A stretch of 64,000 nucleotides of DNA from Flavipsychrobacter sp. (GTDB taxonomy: Bacteria; Bacteroidota; Bacteroidia; Chitinophagales; Chitinophagaceae). The position numbers were made by a program, and so were the translations under genes. This document shows, piece after piece, positions 35,316 to 44,992 of this stretch; the first letter of the stretch is position 1, and each line of letters begins with the position of its first letter. The stretch covers positions 124,001 through 188,000 of the forward strand of contig JARLGY010000030.1 in assembly GCA_031292525.1 (NCBI GenBank), written 5' to 3'. The notes beneath the pieces are model-generated. The model did no database searches and was not told where the DNA came from. It saw nothing but the letters and a program-made list of their open reading frames with translations.

Positions 35316-38300
35316 TTAAATGTGCAGGTTCATCATATCGTCAAGCTTCTCATCGCCACCAACTATTACTTCAGTGTTACGCACCTTGGCCAGGTAGTTT
35401 ACATTTGGCAATGTGTGTATCTGCTCCAGTACATAGAAAGTACGTTCTCTCTGCTGTTGTGTACGTAGTTTGTATATAGCACTTTCCTTGTCATTCACGT
35501 TACCAAATACAATAGCATCGGTAGGGCAAGACTGCTGGCAAGCTGTACGTGCTTCACCATCCTTCATTGGGCGGCCAAGTTTCTTAGCAGTCAGTTTGGC
35601 ATCTTGCAGGCGCTGTACGCAGAAGCTGCATTTTTCCATTACACCACGGCTACGTACTGTTACATCCGGGTTCAGTACCATACGCGTCAGGTCATCATTC
35701 AAACCATCACGACGGCCGTCTTCATAAATATTATCATCAAAGCAATCTGCTCCATTCCAGTCCATCCAGTTGAAGTGGCGAACTTTATAAGGACAGTTGT
35801 TTGCACAATATTTAGTACCAATGCAACGATTATAAGCCATTTGGTTCAAACCTTCGCTGCTGTGGTTGGTTGCTGATACCGGGCATACGTTTTCGCAAGG
35901 TGCGTTATCGCAATGCTGGCAAAGCATGGGTTGGAACACAGTCTGTATGCTATCTGGTTGGTCTGGTTTACCGCTGAAGTAGCGGTCTATACGCAACCAG
36001 TGCATTTCATGCGCAAGCAATACGTGTGTTTTACCAACAACAGATATATTGTTTTCAGCCTGGCAACCCATAACGCAGGCGCCGCAACCTATACAACTGT
36101 TCAAATCTATTGACATACCCCACTTGATACCAGGGGCAACATAGTTTGGATAAAGTGTACCATTTTCACGGAACTTTTCGTCCATGGTAAGCAGGTTCTC
36201 TTCAGTTGGTTCACCACCTTCAGATACCGGCTTACGTTTGTCCTCGGCATTTTCAGGTTGCCAAGGCATTTCTGTAAACTTACCTACTTCTTCAAACCTT
36301 TCTTTCAACAGGATATTAGTGTCCTTGCTGAATTCTTCAAAGGTCATTTCATGCAACACTGGTCTTCCTTCATAGCTATGATGCGTCTGCGTAATAGCTA
36401 TTTCGTATAGTTTGTCTGTCTTATCAACAGTAATGTTAGTATTGTAAGCATCAAAGGTTACACCATTTGACGTTAAGAAAGGATATACATTTTTACCACC
36501 CTTAGTATCGTCGCTTGCAGCAGCCATACCTACCTTAGCATCGCGGCCATAACCTACGGCTACGGCTACTACGTCGTTGTGCATACCTGGTACCACTACT
36601 ATTGGCAGTTGTACTTCTACGCCATTAGACTTGATGCTGATAACATGCTTCTTAGCATCAACTTCGTTCTGGCCTGTCAGCTCTGCACCAAGTTCTTTTG
36701 CTCTTAGTGGAGAAAGACATGCATAGTTATCCCATGTTGCTTTCGTTATAGGATCTGGCATTTCATGCAGCCATGGGTTGTTACTCCATACACCACCATG
36801 ACCCATTGAAACTTTCTGGTAAACAACCAGCTCCAAAGCGCTTCCTGGCTTCATTGCCTGTATCTTACCAATTGCATCTGCAACATTACCTGTGAATGCA
36901 GCACCGCCATTAACCATTTCGCCTGCGGGTTCTACTACACCATCCTGCAACGCTTTGTCAAAATTCTCCTGGCCACCCAACTTGGTACTCCAGTAATTTT
37001 TCCAGTAGTCGCCGTAGGTTTGGGTAGATCCTGCCCATGTCATCAGGCTATCCTGCATGGCGCGGGTCTTGAATAATGGTGCAATACCTGGCTGCATCAA
37101 GCTGAAATAGCCTGGTTTAGGTTCGGCATCACCCCAGCTTTCCAGGAAGTTATGATCAGGAACTACGTATTTACATTTTTGAGCTGTTTCATCCAGGCGA
37201 TCTGCAAAAGATACAGTCACAGGGATCTTAGCCAGCATATCGCCAAAAGCTTTACCGTCAGCGTATTCATATACAGGGTTCACACCGTGTATCATTAATG
37301 CGCCCACCTGGCCCGCTTTTACAGCAGCAACCAAAGCCATCATGTCGCTGTCCATACCTTGTTTGTAATTGCTGGTTACTGTCCAGTTTACGGTATTTCC
37401 ATTTGCGCCGGCCTTATCGTTTATTGCGTTTATTACAGTCTGTACGCTTACATTGTTACTGCCCGATACTACAAGACCATTGCCTTTCTTCAGGTCAGCA
37501 GCTGCGTTCTCAACCAATTCATTCAGCTTGGGGCTGCTCAGGTTAGGTTTAGCGCCTGTTGTCAGTGCGTTGTATAGTGCTACTGCTACTGCACCCATTT
37601 CAGATGGTTTGCAAGTTGCCCTATGGTCAGCATTAGCGCCACTTATAGTGTGGTTAGCTTCAAACTGGTAATGCTTAGATAATTTCAGATTCTTTGCGCT
37701 TATCCTTCTGCCTTTAGAATAACCTTTGGCAAATTCAATAGGCGATAACCATGTACCCAGGAAATCTGCACCAAGACTTACAATGGTCTGTGCTTTTTCA
37801 AAATGGTATGTAGGTAAAGTTGCTTTACCATAACTGGCCTGGTTAGCCAATATCATACCCGAATATGAAACAGGGTCGTAAACCACGTGCTTTACATTCG
37901 GGTACTTGGTGGTAAACTGGGTAATTATATCCCTGGTGCTAGGGCTTAGTATCGTACCTGTAAGCAGGTACGCGGTTTGTTTGTTTGCTTCCAGTCCTTC
38001 CTTTATGCGGCGGTCTATTGCTTCATAAGTTGCTTCCTGGCCATCAGCCAATGGAGCGCGAAGACGGGCTTTATCATATAGGTTAAGAACTGATGCTTGC
38101 ACCCTGGCAGATGTACCACCATGCGTAACAGACGAAAGTTCGTTACCTTCTATTTTAATAGGACGGCCATCCCTTGTTTTTATCACAATAGCACAGTAGT
38201 CGCCATTGTCTGCAAAGGTAGATGCGTAATAATTAGGTACGCCTGGCGTTATATCTTCTGGCTTAATGGCATATGGTATGGCCTTGCGCACAGGCATTTC

Positions 38301-38498
38301 GCAACTGGCTACCAGTGTGGCTGCCAATGTGCTGAAACCCAAAAACTTCAAAAAGTCGCGGCGAGGCGTAGTTGCATCCATCAGGTCTGTACTCAGCCCA
38401 AATGGCAAGTCTTCCTTGAATTCATTTTCAACCACCTGCTGATGAGCCGATGTATTATTCAGCTCCTCAAGTCCCTTCCAATATTGTTTTTGACTCAT
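35316..38498 (-). CDS. actB: Alternative complex III subunit ActB, molybdopterin-like and iron-sulfur fusion
   Basis: A 1060-residue peripheral subunit. A twin-arginine signal RRDFLKFLG is at 46-54, preceding LVASC (Cys66), so it may be Tat-exported and lipidated. Residues about 85-780 resemble molybdopterin oxidoreductases, which in ActB lack the cofactor. The C-terminal ferredoxin-like part holds four Cys clusters: CIGCGACVMGC at 802-812, CQHCDNAPCENVC at 859-872, CIGTKYCANNC at 892-902, and CSFC at 957 with CQQSC near 987-991. The third has only three cysteines, so three [4Fe-4S] and one [3Fe-4S] centres are expected, as known for ActB. Passes electrons from ActC toward hemes. Confidence 0.96.
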   Translation of the reverse strand: MSQKQYWKGLEELNNTSAHQQVVENEFKEDLPFGLSTDLMDATTPRRDFLKFLGFSTLAATLVASCEMPVRKAIPYAIKPEDITPGVPNYYASTFADNGDYCAIVIKTRDGRPIKIEGNELSSVTHGGTSARVQASVLNLYDKARLRAPLADGQEATYEAIDRRIKEGLEANKQTAYLLTGTILSPSTRDIITQFTTKYPNVKHVVYDPVSYSGMILANQASYGKATLPTYHFEKAQTIVSLGADFLGTWLSPIEFAKGYSKGRRISAKNLKLSKHYQFEANHTISGANADHRATCKPSEMGAVAVALYNALTTGAKPNLSSPKLNELVENAAADLKKGNGLVVSGSNNVSVQTVINAINDKAGANGNTVNWTVTSNYKQGMDSDMMALVAAVKAGQVGALMIHGVNPVYEYADGKAFGDMLAKIPVTVSFADRLDETAQKCKYVVPDHNFLESWGDAEPKPGYFSLMQPGIAPLFKTRAMQDSLMTWAGSTQTYGDYWKNYWSTKLGGQENFDKALQDGVVEPAGEMVNGGAAFTGNVADAIGKIQAMKPGSALELVVYQKVSMGHGGVWSNNPWLHEMPDPITKATWDNYACLSPLRAKELGAELTGQNEVDAKKHVISIKSNGVEVQLPIVVVPGMHNDVVAVAVGYGRDAKVGMAAASDDTKGGKNVYPFLTSNGVTFDAYNTNITVDKTDKLYEIAITQTHHSYEGRPVLHEMTFEEFSKDTNILLKERFEEVGKFTEMPWQPENAEDKRKPVSEGGEPTEENLLTMDEKFRENGTLYPNYVAPGIKWGMSIDLNSCIGCGACVMGCQAENNISVVGKTHVLLAHEMHWLRIDRYFSGKPDQPDSIQTVFQPMLCQHCDNAPCENVCPVSATNHSSEGLNQMAYNRCIGTKYCANNCPYKVRHFNWMDWNGADCFDDNIYEDGRRDGLNDDLTRMVLNPDVTVRSRGVMEKCSFCVQRLQDAKLTAKKLGRPMKDGEARTACQQSCPTDAIVFGNVNDKESAIYKLRTQQQRERTFYVLEQIHTLPNVNYLAKVRNTEVIVGGDEKLDDMMNLHI

Positions 38499-38570
38499 AT
38501 TGTGTGATCCGGTAAAAATATGTTCCGAATATTGTTTCTAATTAAAAAAAATCAACTTCCAATTTCAATA

Positions 38571-39863
38571 CTAGTAGTGGCATTTCTGGCACTCGGTACC
38601 ACCTATATCCTCAACTGTTACGCCAGTACGTTTGCCGGTTTTCAGTTCCTGATGGTATTTTTCAAAAATACTGTAGTAGTCATTGTTAGCAAACTGCACC
38701 TGTGTCTGGCGGTGACAGTTAATACACCAGCCCATAGACAATGGAGCAAATTGATAAACTTCATCCATTTCCTGTATAGGACCGTGACAGCGTTGGCACT
38801 GTACCTGTCCTACTTTCACGTGCTGTGAGTGGTTAAAGTAAACATGGTCTGGCAGATTGTGTATCTTAACCCATTGTATTGGGGTTGCTTTGATATTGCC
38901 TTTCGCGTCGCGGTTGTATTGTTTTGTTTCCGGGTTCCAGCCTGCATATTTGTACAGTTCCTGTATTTGTGCAGTACCGTCTATGTGCTTGCCTTCAGCA
39001 GTTACCAGCGGATGATCTGCTTCACCTGTGTATGAGTTGATCTGTTTGTGGCAGTTCATACATATATTAGGTGAAGGTATCATAGCCTGGCGGCTCTTTT
39101 CAGCGCCCGCGTGGCAATATAAACAGTTGATCTGGTTGATACCAGCGTGTACTTTGTGTGAGTAGAATATAGGTTGCAATGGTTGGTAATTCTGCTGGCG
39201 GCCCAGGCCTATAGCGCCATTCACCATCCAGTAACCTGCAAATACAAATACCAGTATAGCTACTATCGCTATTACCAGCTTATTGCGCATGAAAGGTATT
39301 TCCTTTTCATTAGGTACTCCTTCTATAGTATTTGATGTGCGTTTCAGGGAAACGTTAGCGCGCCATAATATAATAGCAAGGGTCAGCAATGCAATGGTCA
39401 CCATTACATATACCCAGTTATAAGAACTGTCTTGTGCAGCACCTGCGTTAGGGTTGCTTGAGCCTTCTGGTGCAGTTGCTGTTACCGGCGCTTTATAATC
39501 ATCAACATATTTAAGTATAGCATCGATCTCTTCCTTGCTCAGTGCAGGGAAAGCGGTCATTTGCGTTTTACCGAACTTGTTGTACAAGTCGTTTGCAAAC
39601 TTATCGCCACTGGCTATTACAGCCGATGAGTTATGTACCCAGCCATATACCCAGTCATGGCTAGGAAAAGACTTGTCCACGTTCTGCAGGGCAGGGCCGG
39701 TCGCATCTTTAAGTGGGTTGTGGCACGATGCACAATTGGATTGGAACAGAGCCTTCCCGTCTGGTGCGGCAAATGCTGAAAAATTGCATGCAAATAAAGC
39801 AATTACAAAAATTATTGCACTATGGGCGAGTCTCCGGAACAACGGCTTTAATGATTCTGGCAC
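38571..39863 (-). CDS. actA: Alternative complex III subunit ActA with an extra N-terminal cytochrome c domain
   Basis: Multiheme cytochrome subunit, first gene of the operon, 430 residues. A signal peptide (to about residue 33) precedes a monoheme cytochrome c domain with CASCH at 44-48. Two helices follow at about 150-168 and 196-214, then the pentaheme ActA domain with CXXCH at 247-251, 268-272, 356-360, 380-384 and 425-429. That makes six hemes, against five in the first described ActA proteins; N-terminal fusions of this kind are, from memory, known in Bacteroidota. The second heme motif is followed closely by AGAEKSRQAMIPSPNICMNCHK (split across 20 residues), a well-conserved ActA region. 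Confidence 0.95.
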   Translation of the reverse strand: MPESLKPLFRRLAHSAIIFVIALFACNFSAFAAPDGKALFQSNCASCHNPLKDATGPALQNVDKSFPSHDWVYGWVHNSSAVIASGDKFANDLYNKFGKTQMTAFPALSKEEIDAILKYVDDYKAPVTATAPEGSSNPNAGAAQDSSYNWVYVMVTIALLTLAIILWRANVSLKRTSNTIEGVPNEKEIPFMRNKLVIAIVAILVFVFAGYWMVNGAIGLGRQQNYQPLQPIFYSHKVHAGINQINCLYCHAGAEKSRQAMIPSPNICMNCHKQINSYTGEADHPLVTAEGKHIDGTAQIQELYKYAGWNPETKQYNRDAKGNIKATPIQWVKIHNLPDHVYFNHSQHVKVGQVQCQRCHGPIQEMDEVYQFAPLSMGWCINCHRQTQVQFANNDYYSIFEKYHQELKTGKRTGVTVEDIGGTECQKCHY

Positions 39864-40185
39864 AGGAAAAAATTTGAATATTAACGTTCCTTTTTGGTAA
39901 AAGCGTTGGCGAAATTACAACACAATCCCCAAAATTTACACACAATGTTGAAAAAATGTTTCGCAAGCCCAGCAAGGCTTTCGGCCATTTTTTCGTTATT
40001 TTTTATTTCTTAATGTCATTTTTTTGTCACCGGATTCGGGCATTGATACCCTTTTTATTACAGTTTTGTGACCATAAAAATTCCCGATTTAGCAAATAAC
40101 GCCTTAAGAATAATGCATAAATATAATGTGGAAATTCCTTTAATTGGTAGCTTCCCATTTTCTTTTTTACATTCTTTATATTACA
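39864..40185. other. Intergenic region upstream of the act operon
   Basis: This should hold the main promoter of the act-cox operon on the minus strand. The best candidate is TAATTTCG (39910-39917, minus strand), one mismatch from TAnnTTTG and 47 bases before the actA ATG, but it lacks a well-spaced TTG. No gene, RNA structure or repeat could be supported. The half nearest 40185 is the 3' side of the SDR gene and shows no clear terminator. Confidence 0.4.
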
Positions 40186-40974
40186 CTATATGCTACCTGT
40201 CCGTCCGCCATCAACCGGAATACTAGTGCCATTCACGTAGCTGGCCGCCGGTGTGCACAAAAATGCAACCATTGCCGCTATTTCCTCAGGCTTTCCTATA
40301 CGGTGGGCGGGCACTTCGTTTATCATCTCCTGTTCTATCTCCGCCTTATCCTTATGTTGGGTTGCCGCTTTGTTCTGCATAATAGTATCCAGGCGCCCTG
40401 TTGCGGTACTGCCAGGTAATACATTATTTACGGTTATCCCATATTGGGCAGCTTCATTGGCCATGGTTTTAGCCCAGCTTGCCACCGCGCCACGTATTGT
40501 GTTTGACACACCCAGGTTTTTCAGGGGTATCTTAACAGAGGTCGATATGATATTTACTATGCGGCCCCAACCTTCAGCTTGCATACCGGGCAATAAAAGC
40601 GTTGCCAAAATATGGTTGCAAATCAAGTGCTGCTGAAATGCCTGTATAAAACTCTCTGGTTTCGCATTCATTACCGGACCACCCGCGGGGCCGCCCGTAT
40701 TATTTATAAGTATGGTTATGTTCTTATCCTTTATATATGCAGCTACTACATCATGCACTTGGTCAGGATGATCAAAATCTGCAACCAAGTAGCTATGATG
40801 CTGGCCTTGGGTAGCATCTAAAGTTGCTACTGCCTGGGCCAGCTTTTCACCACTGCGCGAAATAAGGATACATGTTGCACCCAACTGTGCCAGTTCCTGT
40901 GCGCTGGCAAGGCCTATACCCTGGGTGCTGCCGCCTATAAGCGCGGTTTTGCCCTTTAAACTTAATGATAACAT
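40186..40974 (-). CDS. Short-chain dehydrogenase/reductase with altered active site
   Basis: A 262-residue classical-length SDR. The cofactor motif is [16 protein letters not shown] at about 14-29, then [10 protein letters not shown] (NNAG position), and the C-terminal [20 protein letters not shown]. Where classical SDRs have YxxxK, this protein reads SNTIRGAV, so Tyr becomes Ser and Lys becomes Arg, while the upstream Ser (IISTSVK) remains. Similar SDRs with SN...R exist, so this is a subfamily rather than a damaged gene; the reaction is uncertain. Often annotated as 3-oxoacyl-ACP reductase-like. Single gene upstream of the act operon. Confidence 0.85.
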   Translation of the reverse strand: MLSLSLKGKTALIGGSTQGIGLASAQELAQLGATCILISRSGEKLAQAVATLDATQGQHHSYLVADFDHPDQVHDVVAAYIKDKNITILINNTGGPAGGPVMNAKPESFIQAFQQHLICNHILATLLLPGMQAEGWGRIVNIISTSVKIPLKNLGVSNTIRGAVASWAKTMANEAAQYGITVNNVLPGSTATGRLDTIMQNKAATQHKDKAEIEQEMINEVPAHRIGKPEEIAAMVAFLCTPAASYVNGTSIPVDGGRTGSI

Positions 40975-41093
40975 GCGTATGGTTGTATTTGGGTGCTAAA
41001 GTAAGGTAAGAACAAGAAAAGAGGGCAATTGTTTGAAATTCAAAAACAAAGTTCTTTTAAATAAATATATTTAACTTTAAACAAAAATAAACT

Positions 41094-41558
41094 ATGAAAA
41101 CCCACCTATCAATGTTTATACTATCAATGTTGTTACTCCTTACAGCATGTGATAAAAAAGGAAAACCGGTTACAGTTCCAACGAAGCAACAAAGCCAGGA
41201 TCTTCCCTAGCAAAAATTGTTCGGCATATATATGTATCACGGGTATGATTCCTGCGTTTATAATTACGTTCACGATCCTAATGCCCACTACTGTAATCCT
41301 ATTTCCGAACAGTTAACCATATTAAAGATTAATGATACTTCTCTTATTGTAACAGGAGACAGATTTACATCTACTGATAGCCTGTTTGTATTGGTAAGAA
41401 AAGATACTATCAACAAGCGTTTTTATTTCAGCAACTACTATATGGGTACCCAAATGGTCTCACTCATGTATTATTATTTATCAGATAGTACTGTATTTAC
41501 CTTTGCTACTCCTTATGACGCAGGATTTTACGAGCACATGTTATCCAATCCTTTCTAA
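41094..41558 (+). pseudogene. Small lipoprotein gene interrupted by an in-frame TAG
   Basis: The frame starts at 41094 with a lipoprotein signal, MKTHLSMFILSM...LLTAC, then KKGKPVTVPTKQQSQDLP before TAG at 41208-41210. The same frame continues without another stop for 115 codons to 41558 (QKLFGIYMYHGYDSCVYNY...). Read through, it gives about 154 residues, a normal size for a small Bacteroidota lipoprotein. The TAG could come from one change at a CAG codon. The downstream half has no good start of its own. It may be a recent pseudogene, a sequencing error or a recoded stop. No family recognised. Confidence 0.6.
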
Positions 41559-41645
41559 ACTAACTGCTGAATCCAGATTTAGCAGTGCTACATTATATCA
41601 TCCTTTAAAATTGTAAGTCTTTAAAACAGTCCCGCGCATTTGCGT

Positions 41646-41653
41646 TAATTTTG
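41646..41653 (+). promoter_or_regulatory. Bacteroidota-type -7 box abutting the uvrD start
   Basis: TAATTTTG, exact TAnnTTTG, ends 5 bases before the ATG at 41659. With a start point usually 5-7 bases past this box, the transcript would be leaderless or nearly so. No -33 TTG at the usual spacing. Confidence 0.45.
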
Positions 41654-41658
41654 CATTT

Positions 41659-43953
41659 ATGTTTAATTATTTAGAGGGGTTGAATGAGCCGCAGCGCGAA
41701 GCTGTGTTGCATCATGAAGGGCCTATAATGATAGTGGCGGGTGCAGGCAGCGGCAAAACCAAAGTTCTTACTACACGCATAGCACACCTCATGCAAAATG
41801 GGGTAGATGCATTTAATATATTGGCACTCACCTTTACCAACAAGGCTGCGGCCGAAATGAAGGAGCGTATTGAAAAGATATTGGGCAATAATGAGGCACA
41901 TAATCTCTACGTAGGCACCTTTCACTCTGTTTTTGCGCGTATGCTGCGTGCCGAGGCTAATAAGCTGGGCTACCCCAATAACTTTACTATTTACGATACC
42001 GATGATGCAAAGGGGATTATAAAAAGTATTGTACAGGATATGAACCTGGATGATAAGCACTACAAACCTGCTTTCATTTACAACCGCATATCGGCAGCAA
42101 AAAACAGTCTTATCGATCCTGCTACATACAAACAGGATTCGAGCATACAGCGCGAAGATGCACATAGCAAACGCGAGTTGATAGGCGATATATATGATGC
42201 CTACCAGAAAAGGTGCTTTAAGAACGGCGCTATGGATTTTGATGATCTGCTCTTCAAAATGTATATACTGCTCACCAACTTCCCGGAAGTACTGGCCAAG
42301 TACCAGCACCGTTTTAAGTTCATACTTATAGATGAGTACCAGGATACTAACCTTGCACAGTACGCTATTATAAAAATGCTGGGGGCAGTGCACGAAAATA
42401 TTTGTGTGGTGGGCGATGATGCACAAAGCATCTATTCCTTCCGCGGAGCCACCGTACAAAACATATTGCAGTTCCAGGACGATTACGAGGATGTAAAAGT
42501 GGTGAAGCTGGAACAGAATTACCGCAGCACACAAAGCATTCTTGAAGTAGCCAATACCATCATCAGCAAGAACAAGAACCAGATACCTAAAAACCTCTGG
42601 ACAGACAATGACCAGGGCGAAAAAATAGTGCTTGCCCGCACTATGACAGATAATGACGAAGGTCGTTTCGTGGCCGATGCAATTACCGAGCAAAAGCTCC
42701 GCAACCATTACCATAATAAAGACATAGCTATTCTCTACCGCACCAATGCACAGAGCCGTTCTTTTGAAGAAGCGCTGCGCCGCATGAACATTACGTACAA
42801 GATCTATGGTGGTGTTTCATTCTACCAGCGTAAGGAAGTAAAAGACTTACTGGCCTATCTGCGCTTGCTGGTAAATACCCAGGACGAAGAGAACCTGAAA
42901 CGCATCATCAACTACCCTGTACGCGGTATAGGTAAAACCAGTGTCGAAAAGATAATGGTCATAGCCAACAACAGTGGCAAAACCTTTTGGGAAGTACTGG
43001 AGCAACCCGAGATGCATGGCATCAAAGGGGCTGGTGGCGCAGCCATAGAAAGGTTTGTAACTATGGTTAAAAGCTTCCAGACCCTGCCGCACAAAATGAA
43101 TGCTTACGATGTTGCATTTGCAGTAGGCAAACATACCGGGCTGGTACAGGAACTGTATAATGATAAGAGTGTGGAAGGCCTTGCGCGCTATGAAAATATA
43201 CAAGCCCTGCTGAACAGTATAAAAGAGTTTACCGAAACACCCGATGAAGAAGGTGAATTGCAGGATAAAAGCCTGGGTAGCTACCTACAACAGATAACTT
43301 TGCTTACCGATGTAGGTAAGGAAGATGAAGATGCTGACGCAGTAAAACTGATGACCATACATGCGGCAAAGGGACTTGAGTTCCCATGCGTATTTGTGGT
43401 AGGTCTTGAGGAAAATTTATTTCCAAGCTCTATGAGCCTTTACGACCGTGCCGACCTGGAAGAAGAGCGCCGTTTGTTCTATGTCGCCATAACACGCGCA
43501 AAGCACAAACTCTGGATCACCTATGCCAACAGTCGTTACCGTTTCGGCCAACTGGTGTCAAATGATCCCAGCCGTTTCATAGAAGAAATACCCGAAGCTC
43601 ACCTCGACCGTTCCTTTACCGGTATGGCCAACCAGGCAAGGGGTTCTGTGAACGCATTTGGCAACATGCTCAACCAGTCTTTCGATAAGATGCCATCGCT
43701 CAAAAAGCTGGCCGATAAATTATCCCAGACCGCACCGCCGGCACACAACCCGGCTAGCGATTTTAAACCAGACGATGCCAGCCTCATGACCACCGGTATG
43801 ACCGTTGAACACCAGAAATTTGGCTTTGGTAAAATAACAGGTATAGAAGGTGGCGCCAACAACCGTATAGCAACAATAGATTTTAGCGGCGGTCATGGGC
43901 AAAAAAAGATCATGCTCAATTTTGCCAAATTGAGAATAGTAACCGAGGGATAA
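41659..43953 (+). CDS. uvrD: UvrD/PcrA-type ATP-dependent DNA helicase
   Basis: A superfamily 1A 3'-5' DNA helicase for nucleotide-excision and mismatch repair and clearing of replication obstacles, 764 residues. Seen are the Q-motif region LNEPQREAV, Walker A GAGSGKTK at 28-35, motif II DEYQDTN near 225, motif III GDDAQSIYSFRGA, motif IV EQNYRS, and motifs V-VI LMTIHAAKGLEFPCVFV and RRLFYVAITRAK. The C-terminus has the Tudor-like RNA-polymerase-binding region, GMTVEHQKFGFGKI, typical of PcrA/UvrD. Single gene with a terminator downstream. Confidence 0.97.
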   Translation: MFNYLEGLNEPQREAVLHHEGPIMIVAGAGSGKTKVLTTRIAHLMQNGVDAFNILALTFTNKAAAEMKERIEKILGNNEAHNLYVGTFHSVFARMLRAEANKLGYPNNFTIYDTDDAKGIIKSIVQDMNLDDKHYKPAFIYNRISAAKNSLIDPATYKQDSSIQREDAHSKRELIGDIYDAYQKRCFKNGAMDFDDLLFKMYILLTNFPEVLAKYQHRFKFILIDEYQDTNLAQYAIIKMLGAVHENICVVGDDAQSIYSFRGATVQNILQFQDDYEDVKVVKLEQNYRSTQSILEVANTIISKNKNQIPKNLWTDNDQGEKIVLARTMTDNDEGRFVADAITEQKLRNHYHNKDIAILYRTNAQSRSFEEALRRMNITYKIYGGVSFYQRKEVKDLLAYLRLLVNTQDEENLKRIINYPVRGIGKTSVEKIMVIANNSGKTFWEVLEQPEMHGIKGAGGAAIERFVTMVKSFQTLPHKMNAYDVAFAVGKHTGLVQELYNDKSVEGLARYENIQALLNSIKEFTETPDEEGELQDKSLGSYLQQITLLTDVGKEDEDADAVKLMTIHAAKGLEFPCVFVVGLEENLFPSSMSLYDRADLEEERRLFYVAITRAKHKLWITYANSRYRFGQLVSNDPSRFIEEIPEAHLDRSFTGMANQARGSVNAFGNMLNQSFDKMPSLKKLADKLSQTAPPAHNPASDFKPDDASLMTTGMTVEHQKFGFGKITGIEGGANNRIATIDFSGGHGQKKIMLNFAKLRIVTEG

Positions 43954-43977
43954 AACTTTATTTTATATAATTTCAAC

Positions 43978-44025
43978 ACGCCTATGCTATCGGTCATTTA
44001 TACCAATGCATAGGCGTACTTTTTT
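43978..44025 (+). terminator. Terminator after uvrD
   Basis: Perfect 10-bp stem ACGCCTATGC/GCATAGGCGT (43978-43987, 44008-44017) around a 20-base loop that can form a minor inner GGT/ACC pairing, followed by six T residues at 44020-44025. The large loop is unusual but the stem and T-run are convincing. Confidence 0.8.
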
Positions 44026-44215
44026 AAAAGTGAGTTATCCTCTCATAATAATAGCCCTTTATCATTTTGATAGTCTTCCTATTCTCCTATAATGCAGCTA
44101 TTGTGGCTTAAAGGCCTTAAACGGTCACAAACAACCTTTCAAAACAAAAAATATTGTTAATGCCCCCACTTTGGCACCGCTTTTGAATTACAGTAATCCT
44201 AAACGAAAAGTGACC

Positions 44216-44887
44216 ATGTCATCTTCATTGGATGTTCCCCTCGTCAAGGGTAAAGTAATAGAACTCAACAGCGGATTTAAGGCTTTAATAGCCGATGAAA
44301 CACATAAAAAATTTGCAGCTGATATTTGTGAAGAAATGTACACATCAGCTTTGGCCCGTGGTACTGGTATATCTAAAAGGAAACCCGAATACCTGGAGCA
44401 TAAAATGATGGAAGGTGATGCTGTAATAGTGATAGCACCTGATGGCAACTGGGCTGGTTTTAGCTATATAGGTGCATGGAACAACAACCAGTTTGTTTCT
44501 AACTCTGGTCTCATAGTATCTCCAAACTACCGCCAGGCTGGTGTTGCCAAAATGGTGAAGAAAAGGATATTTGAACTGAGTCGCGAAAAATATCCAAATG
44601 CACAGATATTCGGTTTAACTACTGGTCTTGCTGTAATGAAAATAAACAGTGAACTGGGTTACGAACCGGTAACTTATTCTGAGCTGCCACAGGACGATGC
44701 CTTTTGGGAAGGTTGCAAAAGCTGCGTAAACTTTGATATACTTACCAGCAAGGGCCGTAAGAATTGTTTATGTACAGCCATGCTCTACAACCCTGCCGAT
44801 CATGTAGCAGAGGTTAAACCCGCTGCCAAGGTGAGAGAAATGCAGGTGTATGCAAACCGTGCACACAGGTATGCAGGAAATGCTTAA
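44216..44887 (+). CDS. GNAT-family N-acetyltransferase with cysteine cluster
   Basis: A 223-residue acyl-CoA transferase starting MSSSLDVPLVKGKVIELN at 44216; a TTG 45 bases upstream is less likely. The acetyl-CoA loop is SPNYRQAGVAKMVKKRI at about 103-119. The C-terminal part has CKSCVNFD and, a dozen residues on, NCLCTAM, a C-x-x-C plus C-x-C set that may bind zinc. From memory, similar GNAT proteins occur at the head of arginine-biosynthesis clusters in Bacteroidota, but no arg gene lies in this window, so that role is only a suggestion. Confidence 0.75.
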   Translation: MSSSLDVPLVKGKVIELNSGFKALIADETHKKFAADICEEMYTSALARGTGISKRKPEYLEHKMMEGDAVIVIAPDGNWAGFSYIGAWNNNQFVSNSGLIVSPNYRQAGVAKMVKKRIFELSREKYPNAQIFGLTTGLAVMKINSELGYEPVTYSELPQDDAFWEGCKSCVNFDILTSKGRKNCLCTAMLYNPADHVAEVKPAAKVREMQVYANRAHRYAGNA

Positions 44888-44901
44888 ACGCGATAATAGT
44901 A

Positions 44902-44952
44902 TAAACAATGAGAGGTGAACTTAGATTCACCCCTCATTGTTTAGTTTAGTTT
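44902..44952 (+). terminator. Terminator after the GNAT gene
   Basis: Long stem with a single A-C mismatch (44902-44918 and 44926-44943; AACAATGAG pairs with CTCATTGTT) and a 7-base loop, followed by the T-rich tract TTAGTTTAGTTTC. It begins 14 bases after the stop codon. Confidence 0.75.
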
Positions 44953-44992
44953 CTTTCCTCGAAAAAGTAAGATTAATAACCGAACACTCTTC

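Noticed and set aside
41671-42714. 347-codon frame on the minus strand inside uvrD
   Set aside because: It is fully antisense to a certain helicase gene, rich in Tyr, His, Cys and Ile, and has no domain-like pattern; it is a codon-bias shadow.
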